A stretch of 64,000 nucleotides of DNA, taken from positions 1,550,001 through 1,614,000 of the forward strand of contig NZ_CP009355.1 of NCBI RefSeq assembly GCF_000772105.1. The letters are read 5' to 3'. The notes below the pieces were generated by a model. That model did no database searches. It was given only the letters and a program-made list of their open reading frames with translations, and had not been told where the DNA came from. The DNA is from Vibrio tubiashii ATCC 19109. Lineage in GTDB: Bacteria; Pseudomonadota; Gammaproteobacteria; Enterobacterales; Vibrionaceae. Made by a program: the position numbers and the translations under genes. Each line of letters opens with the position of its first letter. Position 1 is the first letter of the stretch. Of the stretch, positions 34,601-42,274 are shown one piece after another.

Positions 34601-34771
34601 GTTGACTCCTGAAAATGATACTTAGCTCAAGTTTATTGAGTGATTTGATGTTTGAACATACCGCCAAGCAAACATAGAATTGAAATTATCCAAATGTCTA
34701 TAATTGTCATGAGGATGTCATATATTCACCTGCCTCAAAAACAATAACATGGTGGGAACAACGGAGGCTAG

Positions 34772-35506
34772 ATGAATACCCAAGCAGCAGCAATTAAAGA
34801 GCAACCGACTCGCTCTGCAAGTGATAGAAATGTTTCTACTTTAAATAGTACTGATGCACTCGCTATGATTGAACATGGTGGGGAGCTGACTATTGGCATT
34901 ACAACACCCGTAGGAACAACGTTTCGCTGTAAAACGTCTTTTATTGGTACTCACTCTGGCAATGTTATTTTGGCCGAATTACCAAAGCTTTCAGAAGACG
35001 ACTTGAACTTTTTCTTCCAAGAAGGGTTTTGGGCAACCATTCGAGCGATTTCACCAAGAGGTGAAGGCGCTATTGTTCACTTTCGAGGGCAGCTACAGCA
35101 TGTGTTAAAAGCGCCAGTACCTATTTTCACGCTGTCCGTTCCTCAAACGATGCAAGTTACCCAACTGCGTAAAGAGCCTCGCTTTGATGTAAATCTAGCC
35201 GCTAGAGTGATTGCAGAGACTCATAAGCTCGATTGTGAAATTCGTGACCTGTCGAAAAGTGGTTGTCGCTTTATCACTGCACCATTGAGTCGCCCATTTC
35301 AAATTGGTGATGAAATCGCTTTAAACGTTCAGCTAAGCTCGCAAAAAGGGGCTGAGTTCGCTCCTCTGTATGGCAAAGTGTGCAACTTACAGCGCTCATT
35401 ACATTATGCTCGCTATGGTGTTGCGTTTACTGACGACGGAAAAGAGAATGCCAAAGTGCTACTCGGTCATTTAAAATTTGATGGCACTAAGCTTACGCTA
35501 AGATAA
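34772..35506 (+). CDS. PilZ domain c-di-GMP-binding protein
   Basis: 244 residues. An N-terminal YcgR-like flagellar-brake-type domain (~30-130) precedes a PilZ domain (~135-240) with both binding motifs: R-K-E-P-R (QLRKEPRF, an RxxxR form) and D-L-S-K-S-G-C (the D/N-x-S-x-x-G form). Such proteins bind cyclic di-GMP and change motility or surface properties, in V. cholerae as Plz proteins. ATG 34772 has CGGAGG upstream. It is a single gene ending in a perfect terminator. The partner protein is unknown. Confidence 0.9.
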   Translation: MNTQAAAIKEQPTRSASDRNVSTLNSTDALAMIEHGGELTIGITTPVGTTFRCKTSFIGTHSGNVILAELPKLSEDDLNFFFQEGFWATIRAISPRGEGAIVHFRGQLQHVLKAPVPIFTLSVPQTMQVTQLRKEPRFDVNLAARVIAETHKLDCEIRDLSKSGCRFITAPLSRPFQIGDEIALNVQLSSQKGAEFAPLYGKVCNLQRSLHYARYGVAFTDDGKENAKVLLGHLKFDGTKLTLR

Positions 35507-35520
35507 CCAGGCGAATAAAA

Positions 35521-35548
35521 AAACGCCCTGCAAATTTGCAGGGCGTTT
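35521..35548. terminator. perfect Rho-independent terminator (bidirectional)
   Basis: AAACGCCCTGC (35521-35531) pairs with GCAGGGCGTTT (35538-35548) around AAATTT, with A and T tracts on both sides. It ends both the PilZ gene and the convergent gltS. Confidence 0.92.
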
Positions 35549-35565
35549 TCATATCTAGCCACTCA

Positions 35566-36792
35566 TTAACCAATAAATGAAATGTAGCCTTGTAGGATAA
35601 TCAAGTTAACAATGTCGATGAAAAATGCGCCGACAATTGGCACCACCATAAATGCTTGTGGTGACGGACCAAACTTATTCACCAATGACCCCATATTCAT
35701 TACTGCTGTCGGTGTAGCACCTAGGCCAAAGCCACAGTGACCACCAGCAATAACAGCCGCGTCGTAGTTTGAACCCATCACTTTGAACGTGACAAAGTAC
35801 GAGAAAACACCTAACACAACAGATTGCACAGCCAGAATGATTAAAAACGGAATTGCTAAGTCAAAGATGTTCCAAAGCTTCAAGCTCATCAGAGCCATTG
35901 CCAAGAACAAGGACAAAGAAACCGTACCTAATATATCCACGGTCTCTGCGTCCACTTTATGTGTCTTAGTCACTTCCAATAGGTTGGTAATGAACACACC
36001 AATGAACAACGCATAGACGAAGTCAGGGATCATCAGCCAACTGATTTCAAAACTGCTGACCCACTGCTCTAGGTATTTAGCACCCGTCACACAGATGAGA
36101 AGGATAAACAAAATCTCGATAACCTTTTTTGCGGTTACTTTGTCTTCTTCATATTCATTGTAAGTCACGAGTTCTGGAAAACGTTCATGGGTTTGTGTAC
36201 CCGTGCCGTACTCAGATTCAAAGCCATTCTTGTTGATCAGCTTTTGCGCGACTGGACTACCAATAATACCGCCGATGATCAAACCAAATGTGGCCGATGC
36301 CATGGCAATTTCAAGCGTGTTAGATAAGCCGAAACTATCAGCAAATGTCTGCGACCAAGCCGCGCCAGTACCATGCCCACCAGAAAGCGTAATAGAGCCT
36401 GCAATCAAGCCCATTAAAGGATCAAGCCCCAAAGCGGTCGCCATAGAGACACCCACACCGTTTTGGATAATGATATAAAAAGACGCAACGGCTAAGAAGA
36501 TAAAGACTTTAGCACCCCCTTTCATCAACTGGGTGTAGTTAGCCGCAAGGCCAACAGTACTAAAGAACATCAACATAAACACTTCTTGCAGCGGTAGAGA
36601 GAACTCTAAGTCTATGCCTTTGAAATGCATTAATGTGATGATGACAGCTACGATAAGACCACCGACAATCGGCTCAGGGATATTGAACTTCTTTAAGACA
36701 GGAAGTTTAGAGTTGACGAAGTGCCCTAAGAATAAAACGCTAATAGCGATTAAGAAAGATTCTAGTGGTCCAACTGAAATTATCTGATTCAT
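35566..36792 (-). CDS. gltS: sodium/glutamate symporter GltS
   Basis: 408 residues, about ten helices in two inverted repeats, similar to GltS throughout. Characteristic segments are ITLSGGHGTGAAWS (residues ~131-144) and IAGGHCGFGLGATPTAVMNM (~350-369), the two re-entrant loops with G-G-H/C motifs that form the glutamate site. It imports glutamate with sodium. ATG 36792 follows GAGG. It is a single gene; the 5' side shares a long intergenic region with the qrr gene, but about 310 bases lie between qrr's 3' end and the gltS start. Confidence 0.93.
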   Translation of the reverse strand: MNQIISVGPLESFLIAISVLFLGHFVNSKLPVLKKFNIPEPIVGGLIVAVIITLMHFKGIDLEFSLPLQEVFMLMFFSTVGLAANYTQLMKGGAKVFIFLAVASFYIIIQNGVGVSMATALGLDPLMGLIAGSITLSGGHGTGAAWSQTFADSFGLSNTLEIAMASATFGLIIGGIIGSPVAQKLINKNGFESEYGTGTQTHERFPELVTYNEYEEDKVTAKKVIEILFILLICVTGAKYLEQWVSSFEISWLMIPDFVYALFIGVFITNLLEVTKTHKVDAETVDILGTVSLSLFLAMALMSLKLWNIFDLAIPFLIILAVQSVVLGVFSYFVTFKVMGSNYDAAVIAGGHCGFGLGATPTAVMNMGSLVNKFGPSPQAFMVVPIVGAFFIDIVNLIILQGYISFIG

Positions 36793-37103
36793 ATAACCTC
36801 TTTTTTTGATTCACTCATCTTCCCTAACGAGTCCAGAGTCCTCATTGACCCTGTGGAGCTATGCTCATTGATTCAATTTTTCTATTGAAATTTGTCCTTA
36901 TACAAACAGCCTCAAGATGCTCGTTTCAACAGTTAACCCTACAAATATTAGTCTGGGTTGCGAAAAGAAAGCGGGCATTATTAATAAACTTGCGCCCATT
37001 TGTCGAGTATTGACTTTAAAAACACTACTTAAGAGGGTGTAAACGTGCGCTAGATATTAGCTTTACACACTCAGACGAGATAAAGATTGACAAGGTTTTA
37101 GGC
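36793..37103. other. intergenic region between gltS start and the qrr terminator
   Basis: About 310 bases with no plausible ORF. It must contain the gltS promoter and leader. A short stem GTGTAAA/TTTACAC (37037-37068) is the only structure noticed; no riboswitch is recognised. Confidence 0.5.
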
Positions 37104-37212
37104 AAAAAAATAGCCAACCGCAATGTTGCGATTGGCTTATATATAGTGTGAACAAATTACATTCACTAACAACGTCAGTTGGCTAGGTGACCCTCGGCTT
37201 AATAAGGGTCAC
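37104..37212 (-). ncRNA. qrr: Qrr quorum-regulatory small RNA
   Basis: Transcribed leftwards, about 109 nt. It opens GTGACCCTTATTAAGC, whose 5' stem is GTGACCC(T)/(A)GGGTCAC. The family-conserved antisense core CTAGCCAACTGACGTTG then TTAGTGAA (37162-37186) pairs with luxR/hapR-type and other target mRNAs. It closes with a stem AGCCAATCGCAA/TTGCGGTTGGCT and seven T (37104-37137). This matches Qrr1-5 of vibrios in order, core sequence and size. A sigma-54 promoter lies exactly upstream and LuxO-type sites about 90-110 bases further. Hfq-dependent; made at low cell density under LuxO-P. Which Qrr number it is cannot be told without the genome. The core is too exact to be chance. Confidence 0.95.
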
Positions 37213-37221
37213 TTTTAGTAA

Positions 37222-37238
37222 TGCAGTTAGCGTGCCAA
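37222..37238 (-). promoter_or_regulatory. sigma-54 (RpoN) promoter of qrr
   Basis: The reverse strand reads TTGGCACGCTAACTGCA. The GG (37236/37235) and GC (37224/37223) pairs are 12 bases apart as required for -24/-12. The GC is followed about 11 bases later by the GTGACCC start of the RNA. Consensus is TGGCAC-N5-TTGCW; only the first T of the -12 box differs. Confidence 0.9.
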
Positions 37239-37291
37239 CTTTAAAACCACGTTATTTTTGTCTTACACCGCATTTTTTGGGCGGTTTTACT

Positions 37292-37304
37292 TCCCAAAAT
37301 GCAA
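37292..37304 (-). promoter_or_regulatory. second, weaker LuxO-type site
   Basis: TCCCAAAATGCAA matches 11 of 13 positions of the LuxO consensus TTGCA-W3-TGCAA. It is 9 bases from the perfect site. Qrr promoters normally carry two such sites. Confidence 0.5.
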
Positions 37305-37312
37305 TATGAAAA

Positions 37313-37325
37313 TTGCATTTTGCAA
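37313..37325 (-). promoter_or_regulatory. LuxO-binding site of qrr
   Basis: TTGCATTTTGCAA is a perfect match to the dyad TTGCA-W3-TGCAA bound by LuxO at qrr promoters. It lies about 100 bases upstream of the predicted RNA start, a usual enhancer distance for a sigma-54 activator. It is also about 120 bases upstream of the divergent DUF368 start. Confidence 0.85.
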
Positions 37326-37446
37326 TTATTTGCAAAAACATATTAAACCATGTTCCTATAAACACATTTATCAACGTTGATTTTTCATACTTTTTCTACA
37401 TAAGAGTCGGTATACTCTTGGCACCTAAATTTAGTTATCACGAAGA

Positions 37447-38367
37447 ATGAACTACTTAACTACTTTTCTTAAAGGCATGGCCATGGGCGCAGCAGACGTT
37501 GTACCTGGGGTGTCAGGCGGGACCATCGCATTTATTACTGGTATTTACGACACCTTGCTTGAAAGTATTCGTCGTATTAACCCGAGTGTTATTGGCATCT
37601 GGAAGCGCGACGGTTTCAAAGCGGCATTTGCGCATATCAATGGCTTATTTCTCATTGCCCTGTTTGGTGGTGTGCTTACCAGTATCGCGACCCTCGCTAA
37701 ACTGATCTCATGGCTACTGGTCACTCATCCGATTCCGCTGTGGTCGTTTTTCTTCGGACTGATTCTGGTGTCTGTGTTCCATATGCTTAAGCAAATTGAA
37801 CAAAGAAGCTTAAGTCGACTCGTCTTCTTACTACTCGGGGTAGCGTTCGCTTACAGCATTACGGTGCTTAATCCACTCCAACTTGAGCCAACCAGCATCA
37901 ATGTGCTGCTCGCGGGCGGCATCGCAATTTGTGCGATGATCCTACCAGGCATCTCCGGCAGCTTCATTTTGTTATTGATTGGTATGTACACCCCAGTATT
38001 AGGAGCGGTAAAATCCTTTGACCTTCCTATCCTTGCTTTATTCCTAACAGGCTGCGTTTTGGGCTTACTGAGCTTTTCTCACGTTCTTTCTTGGCTTCTA
38101 AAGCGCTTCAGAGATCTTACTCTCGTCTTTCTGACTGGTTTAATGCTCGGTACTTTACCTAAAATCTGGCCGTGGAAAGAGACCATCAGTTGGCGTACAA
38201 ATTCAAGCGGTGAGCAAGTTCCTCTGATTCAGCACAACTTATCACCTTCAGCCTTTGAAGCATTGAATTCTCAACCGTCTCAACTCGGCATTGCTATTGT
38301 CTTAATGCTGTGTGCAATCGGCTTAGTCTTAGGCTTAGAGAAGTTCGCTGAAAATCGAGATCTATAA
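37447..38367 (+). CDS. DUF368 family polyprenyl-phosphate translocase
   Basis: 306 residues with about eight to nine hydrophobic segments. The signature GAADVVPGVSGGTIAFITGIYD (residues ~13-34) is echoed by the second half MILPGISGSFILLLIGMY (~180-197), the inverted-repeat pattern of the family. DUF368 proteins (PopT) were shown in V. cholerae and S. aureus to recycle undecaprenyl phosphate across the inner membrane, supporting envelope synthesis, notably at alkaline pH. The gene starts just after GAAG and is divergent from qrr, with LuxO-type sites between the two starts. It ends in a strong terminator. Confidence 0.9.
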   Translation: MNYLTTFLKGMAMGAADVVPGVSGGTIAFITGIYDTLLESIRRINPSVIGIWKRDGFKAAFAHINGLFLIALFGGVLTSIATLAKLISWLLVTHPIPLWSFFFGLILVSVFHMLKQIEQRSLSRLVFLLLGVAFAYSITVLNPLQLEPTSINVLLAGGIAICAMILPGISGSFILLLIGMYTPVLGAVKSFDLPILALFLTGCVLGLLSFSHVLSWLLKRFRDLTLVFLTGLMLGTLPKIWPWKETISWRTNSSGEQVPLIQHNLSPSAFEALNSQPSQLGIAIVLMLCAIGLVLGLEKFAENRDL

Positions 38368-38379
38368 TCATTCACTTTG

Positions 38380-38409
38380 AAAAAACGGCTTCTATTGAAG
38401 CCGTTTTTT
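38380..38409 (+). terminator. Rho-independent terminator of the DUF368 gene
   Basis: AAAAAACGGCTTC (38380-38392) pairs perfectly with GAAGCCGTTTTTT (38397-38409) over TATT. Confidence 0.92.
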
Positions 38410-38428
38410 ATTACCACTAGAAACTTTC

Positions 38429-38447
38429 GTAATGATAATCAATTGTA
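38429..38447 (+). promoter_or_regulatory. Fur box upstream of the ferric-reductase gene
   Basis: CGTAATGATAATCAATTGT contains AATGATAATCA, the core of the 19-bp Fur consensus (GATAATGATAATCATTATC). It lies about 60 bases before the ATG at 38506. The controlled gene is an FhuF-like iron protein, which fits. Confidence 0.75.
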
Positions 38448-38505
38448 ATAAAGGTTGGATTTATTTATTCTTGGCTCACTGATTTAACGGAATAAGTACA
38501 ACAAT

Positions 38506-39237
38506 ATGAGTGGCCATTCGTTCTTTGAGCACCTTTTCGAACACTCACAGCAAGTCACCCCTTATCTAAACGGCGCAATAAAACCTCTAGCTGAGGTCAA
38601 TGCCGAGCATCCGCTCATTCATATCGATCGCTCCAGTTCAGAACATATTCGTGAACTGTACGAAAGACTGCAACTAGAGCATCCCGAAGCCGGGGCACCG
38701 TACTGGCTGGCTCGTACTTGGACACTGCTTTGTTGGCAGCCTATTTATGTCGCTTTTATTGCTATCTACTCTTGCCAAGGTTTACCTAAGCTGTCAGCGA
38801 TTGGTCAGCAAGTTCAGCCAAACTTTATCAGCGGTTATCAGTTTGATAGTGAAGACTACTTTCAGGGGACTGAACAAGAACTGATTGAACATGCGGGCAA
38901 AGAGCTCAATGCTCTATTTGATTATTTCCGCCAAGAGATGAGTATTTGGACCCGCATCCGACCTGGATTTACTAATCACTTGTTTGCTGATGGGGTACTC
39001 GGTTGTTTAGTTAAGTTAAGTCAATTTGCTCCCGACCTTCCCGGAGAGTATTTGATTGGTCAAGCTCGACAATGGTTAACCGCCTGCAATCTTCCTGAAA
39101 AACTCATGGCCTCACTTAGCTACGACGAAGCATCAAAGCAACTCGTCTTCGTGCGAACTTCTTGCTGCTTAGTCTATAAGTGCCAAGGACGGGAACTCTG
39201 TACTGACTGCCCTCGGCACCCGGACAATAAACGTTAA
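38506..39237 (+). CDS. siderophore ferric-iron reductase, FhuF-like
   Basis: 243 residues. The C-terminal cysteine pattern TSCCLVYKCQGRELCTDCP (residues ~217-235), C-C-x10-C-x2-C, is the [2Fe-2S] site of FhuF-type proteins, which reduce iron released from hydroxamate siderophores in the cytoplasm. Length and the N-terminal helical region fit the 'siderophore-iron reductase' group. A good Fur box lies upstream. It is separate from, but next to, the aerobactin uptake genes and probably reduces the iron they bring in. It overlaps the convergent MFS gene by 4 bases. Confidence 0.88.
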   Translation: MSGHSFFEHLFEHSQQVTPYLNGAIKPLAEVNAEHPLIHIDRSSSEHIRELYERLQLEHPEAGAPYWLARTWTLLCWQPIYVAFIAIYSCQGLPKLSAIGQQVQPNFISGYQFDSEDYFQGTEQELIEHAGKELNALFDYFRQEMSIWTRIRPGFTNHLFADGVLGCLVKLSQFAPDLPGEYLIGQARQWLTACNLPEKLMASLSYDEASKQLVFVRTSCCLVYKCQGRELCTDCPRHPDNKR

Positions 39238-40442
39238 GACAGCTCGGAAACGTCTTTAGAGGGGCTCTTGGTAACCAAATAAGCGGTTGCGACTATCAGC
39301 ACCGAAAACGCGATACACAAATAAATAGGATACAAAGCGTTAATGGTTGCGGTGAACGCCAGTAACGACGCTAATCCATAGCCAATAGTATGTGACATAG
39401 CGATGTAACCCGCCACGGAGCCTGGGGCATCACTATGCTTTTCAGTCGCCTCAGAAGTATAGGCGGGAACAAGTAGAGCAGCTCCGCACGCGGCAATTGC
39501 CATCGCTAAAGCGTACAGCCAGATATTGGGTAAGAGGAAAAGTACCAAGCCACACAGCAAGCCCAACGCTCCGAGTCGATACATTTTCACTGGCGTGATT
39601 TTTCTGTTTTTAACAACTAGCAGCTGAACGGTAAACGTGCACGCGGCGCTAATCGTCAACAGCACCCCAATCCCGTCACTGATTTGAGCCGTCGACCAAC
39701 TGGTTACCGAACTCATCAGCGGGGTGAAGCTGTACTGTAACAGCGCTATCGCCGTGCAAAGTAGCAAACCACTCACTAGATAAGGCATGAAAGATTTATT
39801 CGGCAACCAAGATAAAGCCTCAGCCGATTTCTTACTCTCTAAACCATGTTGAGGCTTTGGCTGAAAAAGCACCGCGAGGAGCGCGATAAGAGGAAGCGCG
39901 ATCATTAGCATCAATGGTGCATAGGGAGAAAACTTTAAAGCGACTATCGCGACCAATGGCCCAACAAGCCTGCCCACGCTCAACCCAATACTGATACTCG
40001 TGATGGCTTGTAATCGATTCTCTGCACCACACAAAAGGATTGCCCAATGTTGGCAAGCGGGAACCATTCCCGATACAGTGCAACCGTATATAATCCGAGC
40101 GAGTATCAAGCCGACTAACCAAAGCATTACCATATGAGGCTGATGCTCACTTAAGATGGAAAATAGAAACAAGAGCACGAAACTGATCGCCATTCCACAT
40201 AACGCTTGGACAACCACATTTCTCGGACCACGTTTGTCGCTATACCTCCCCCAGTAAGGTGCCGAGGGCAAAAACAGAAAGCTGCCAATCGCGATAAGAA
40301 TCGACCAAGTAGGTAAACTGAATGCGGAGCGCTCAACTAAGAAAGGGAGCGAGACGAGCAAGCCATTTTGACCAATACCCATGAGTGCTGCTGCTAAACT
40401 GATTGCCCACAGTTGAGCTTTTTTGCTGTGTAAAACCGACAT
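39234..40442 (-). CDS. MFS transporter of the siderophore region
   Basis: 402 residues, twelve hydrophobic segments, with the loop motif GRYSDKRGPRNVV (the GxxxDRxGRR equivalent). Located between the ferric reductase and VatC genes and sharing the Fur-boxed intergenic region 40443-40595 with vatC, so it is likely iron-regulated. MFS proteins in such places usually export siderophores or import their iron complexes. With no biosynthesis genes here, its role is unclear. The last four bases overlap the end of the convergent reductase gene. Confidence 0.82.
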   Translation of the reverse strand: MSVLHSKKAQLWAISLAAALMGIGQNGLLVSLPFLVERSAFSLPTWSILIAIGSFLFLPSAPYWGRYSDKRGPRNVVVQALCGMAISFVLLFLFSILSEHQPHMVMLWLVGLILARIIYGCTVSGMVPACQHWAILLCGAENRLQAITSISIGLSVGRLVGPLVAIVALKFSPYAPLMLMIALPLIALLAVLFQPKPQHGLESKKSAEALSWLPNKSFMPYLVSGLLLCTAIALLQYSFTPLMSSVTSWSTAQISDGIGVLLTISAACTFTVQLLVVKNRKITPVKMYRLGALGLLCGLVLFLLPNIWLYALAMAIAACGAALLVPAYTSEATEKHSDAPGSVAGYIAMSHTIGYGLASLLAFTATINALYPIYLCIAFSVLIVATAYLVTKSPSKDVSELS

Positions 40443-40518
40443 ATTTGTAATTCATTGTAGTTGTTATAAAAGTCAGCAATGAGCAATCCATATAATTAAT
40501 GATAGAGTTATTGATTGT

Positions 40519-40537
40519 GAAAATAATTCTCATTGCT
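40519..40537. promoter_or_regulatory. Fur box in the MFS/vatC divergent promoter
   Basis: GAAAATAATTCTCATTGCT matches the 19-bp Fur consensus at 12 positions, including the A-A-T-x-A-T and T-C-A-T-T halves. It lies between the divergent MFS (start 40442) and vatC (start 40596). Confidence 0.6.
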
Positions 40538-40595
40538 TTTTTGGCGTGATAAAGTTAGCGGCTTAAAGCCAATAACTCAACTTCATATTTTACTT

Positions 40596-41363
40596 ATGTA
40601 TCAACTTGTCGATGCGTCGTTCGAAATCGACGGTAAAGTTATCCTATCTCCCACTACGCTCGATTTTGCTCCGGGGAAGGTGACAACACTTCTTGGTCAC
40701 AATGGTTGTGGTAAATCGACCTTAGTTAAACTTCTTAGTCGTCAAAATGCGCCAACTCATGGGCAAGTTTTGTTTAACCAACAACTCGTCTCTTCGTTTT
40801 CAAGTTTAGAGTTCGCTCATAAAGTGGCTTATTTACCTCAACATCCACCGATCACTGACGGTGTCACCGTTCGCGAGTTGGTCTGTTTTGGACGCTACCC
40901 GTGGAAAGGGGCATTTGGTCGTTACGGAAAAGAAGATTACGCCATTGTCGACCAAGCGATTGAGAAAGTTGGCTTAACACCATTTGCAGAGCGATTTGTC
41001 GCTACCTTATCAGGTGGTGAAAGGCAAAGAGCTTGGGTCGCTATGCTGCTCGCTCAACAAAGCCAATGTATTTTGCTTGATGAACCGACTTCGGCTTTGG
41101 ATGTCGCCCACCAACATGAACTATTAGCCTTAATCCGAGAGCTCAACCAATCGATGGGTTTAACGGTGATCATGGTACTGCATGATGTCAACATGGCTGC
41201 TAAGTTTAGCGATCATCTGGTCGCCCTCCACTCTGGAAAAGTCATTGCCGCTGGCTCTCCTCAAGAACTAATGACGCCAGAGACGTTAATGAAAATATAC
41301 GGTATGGAGCTCGCGTTGTTCGAACACCCTAAGACGGGTAAACCGATCAGCTACATCCCTTAA
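40596..41363 (+). CDS. vatC: ferric-aerobactin ABC transporter ATPase (VatC/FhuC-like)
   Basis: 255 residues. Walker A GHNGCGKST, signature LSGGERQRAW, Walker B CILLDEPTSALD and the switch histidine in VLHDVNMA are all present, as in FhuC-type ATPases. It powers import of iron-siderophore through the VatB permease. ATG 40596 is the natural N-terminus (MYQLVDASFEIDGK). The frame upstream runs from a TTG at 40533 through the Fur box and is not expected to be translated. Followed after 17 bases by the binding-protein gene; the order ATPase, binding protein, permease is that of fhuCDB. Confidence 0.88.
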   Translation: MYQLVDASFEIDGKVILSPTTLDFAPGKVTTLLGHNGCGKSTLVKLLSRQNAPTHGQVLFNQQLVSSFSSLEFAHKVAYLPQHPPITDGVTVRELVCFGRYPWKGAFGRYGKEDYAIVDQAIEKVGLTPFAERFVATLSGGERQRAWVAMLLAQQSQCILLDEPTSALDVAHQHELLALIRELNQSMGLTVIMVLHDVNMAAKFSDHLVALHSGKVIAAGSPQELMTPETLMKIYGMELALFEHPKTGKPISYIP

Positions 41364-41380
41364 ACAAGAAGGAACCTGTT

Positions 41381-42274
41381 GTGAAAAAACTCATAGTAAT
41401 GCTCTCTGCAGCATTGGCATTCAATAGCTACGCGCTCGATATTACCCACGAAATGGGAACAGCTTCCTTTGAAAAGACACCGAAGAAAGTCGTGGCACTA
41501 GATTGGGTACTGACCGAAACGGTACTCAGCCTTGGCGTTGACCTCGAAGGTGTCGCCGATACCAACGGCTATCAGCAATGGGTTGTTGAGCCAAGCCTAG
41601 ATTTTGATGTGATCGATGTCGGCTCGCGCCGCGAACCTAATTTAGAGTTACTCACGGATATCAAACCCGATGTCATCTTAATCAGCAAGCATATGGCCGC
41701 TGCCTATGAGCAGTTGAATAAGATTGCACCAGTTCTCGTTTACAGTGTTTATAGTGAAGAAAAGCAACCATTAGCGTCAGCAAAATCTATTACGACCTCT
41801 TTGGGTAAACTGTTCGACAAAGAGCAACGTGCCAAGCAAGTGATCGAGCAAACGGACCAACGCCTTGCGAACAACGGAGAAAAAGTTGTATCAGCCGGAA
41901 AGGCAGACAAGCCACTACTGTTTGCGCGATTCATTAACGATAAAACACTGCGTATTCACAGCCAAGGTTCTCTGGCGCAAGACACTATCAGCGCGATGGG
42001 GCTAAAGAATGATTGGCAAGAGCAAACCAATCTATGGGGTTTCACCACAACAGGAACAGAAAAACTGGCCGAACATCAAAAGGCCAACGTCATGATTTTT
42101 GGTCCTTTGAAACAAGAAGAACGTCAGCAACTTACGAAGTCTCCTCTTTGGCAAGCGATGGAGTTCACTCGTACAGATTCTGTTTACGAGCTTCCTGCAA
42201 TTTGGACTTTTGGTGGACTGATCGCAGCACAAAGATTTAGTGACCACATTACCGAGCAACTCATCCAACAATAA
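41381..42274 (+). CDS. vatD: ferric-aerobactin periplasmic binding protein (VatD/FhuD-like)
   Basis: 297 residues with signal peptide MKKLIVMLSAALAFNSYA, then a type III periplasmic binding fold. DWVLTETVLSLGV and INDKTLRIHSQGSLAQD are typical of FhuD-type hydroxamate siderophore binders. GTG start at 41381 with AGAAGGAAC upstream. It collects ferric siderophore after IutA transport and hands it to VatB. Its TAA overlaps the ATG of the permease gene by one base. Assignment to aerobactin follows from the IutA gene downstream. Confidence 0.87.
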   Translation: MKKLIVMLSAALAFNSYALDITHEMGTASFEKTPKKVVALDWVLTETVLSLGVDLEGVADTNGYQQWVVEPSLDFDVIDVGSRREPNLELLTDIKPDVILISKHMAAAYEQLNKIAPVLVYSVYSEEKQPLASAKSITTSLGKLFDKEQRAKQVIEQTDQRLANNGEKVVSAGKADKPLLFARFINDKTLRIHSQGSLAQDTISAMGLKNDWQEQTNLWGFTTTGTEKLAEHQKANVMIFGPLKQEERQQLTKSPLWQAMEFTRTDSVYELPAIWTFGGLIAAQRFSDHITEQLIQQ

